NCBI GenBank assembly: GCA_910574455.1
Contig: CAJSYZ010000007.1
Span: 1,674,001 to 1,738,000 of the forward strand
Source of the DNA: Trichaptum fuscoviolaceum
Taxonomy: Eukaryota > Basidiomycota > Agaricomycetes > Hymenochaetales > Trichaptaceae
Direction: 5' to 3'
Length of the DNA stretch: 64,000 nucleotides
Shown: piece after piece, positions 63,848-64,000 of the stretch
Position numbering within the stretch: position 1 is the first letter of the stretch
Layout of the letters: each line of letters begins with the position of its first letter
Position numbers and translations under genes: made by a program
The notes under the pieces: model-generated
What the model saw: the letters and a program-made list of their open reading frames with translations, nothing else
Told to the model about the DNA's origin: nothing
Database searches by the model: none

Positions 63848-64000
63848 ATGCCTCGCTGTCGTAGACCATGGTCCGAGGAGGAAGATCAGCTCCTGAGGGC
63901 TGCTGTTCAGCGAGGTGAGTCATACTTCGGAGTCAACAAGATTATTACCTGAAGTTATTGCGATGCTTCGACAGAACATCCGGATTCTGATAACCCGACC
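63848..64000 (+). CDS. N-terminus of a Myb/SANT DNA-binding protein (3' end outside window)
   Basis: Exon 1 (63848-63914) encodes MPRCRRPWSEEEDQLLRAAV and QR. A GTGAGT...CGACAG intron follows and exon 2 starts at 63975, reading EHPDSDNPT to the window edge. The RPWSEEEDQLL start is the first helix of a Myb repeat (W-x-x-E-E-D), common in fungal Myb-like proteins. Nothing more can be said without the downstream sequence. Confidence 0.7.

Overview
The window looks like nuclear DNA of a filamentous basidiomycete (Agaricomycetes type). The genes are intron-dense: nearly every coding gene is cut by several GT-AG introns of about 45-65 nt, and the reconstructed proteins fit basidiomycete families, including CreA/Mig1, a fungal URC1, an AstC-type HAD-terpene cyclase and an EF-hand/ZZ protein. 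All gene models were built by hand from the sequence by following reading frame, splice sites and family motifs. No search was run.

Layout. 1-0.8 kb: the 3' end of an unidentified gene with an Arg/Glu tract. 0.8-6.8 kb: gene-poor, with one orphan ORF. 6.9-15.3 kb: a dense housekeeping block of VPS45, ERV46, a p34/AAGAB-like adaptin-binding protein (minus strand) and a SNF5/SFH1 chromatin subunit. The first three all act in membrane traffic. 15.9-17.1 kb: an aldo-keto reductase. 18.1-18.7 kb: a frameshifted relic of the splicing factor YJU2. 20.1-21.2 kb (minus): a phosphatidylserine-decarboxylase-family enzyme. 22.4-26.5 kb: a 1126-aa protein with a helical N-terminus, an EF-hand, a ZZ-like finger and a coiled coil. 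27.1-29.1 kb: an FMN split-barrel/ferredoxin-reductase fusion. 29.3-31.9 kb (minus): a membrane-anchored TAP-type alpha/beta hydrolase in 14 exons. 33.1-35.9 kb (minus): a CreA/Mig1-type carbon catabolite repressor, followed by about 8 kb with no confident gene.

43.9-46.2 kb: a DCAF5-like WD40 protein. 46.9-48.8 kb (minus): URC1, a GTP-cyclohydrolase-II relative of the uracil-catabolism pathway. 48.9-55.7 kb: a tandem duplication with a unit of about 3.38 kb. Each copy carries a berberine-bridge-enzyme-like FAD oxidase and the 5' part of a DUF5745-like gene. Only the right DUF5745 copy is complete, and the right oxidase has a C-terminal frameshift. 56.9-57.9 kb: an MPDU1-like PQ-loop protein. 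59.1-60.9 kb (minus): a HAD-domain class II terpene cyclase with a DxDTT motif (drimane type). 63.8 kb: the first exons of a Myb/SANT protein, cut by the window edge.

The most interesting parts are the terpene cyclase close to the duplicated oxidases, the duplication itself (a GC-AG versus GT-AG splice change and a frameshift between copies), the EF-hand/ZZ protein, and a 23- or 32-nt intron implied in the decarboxylase gene. I found no convincing new multi-gene system.
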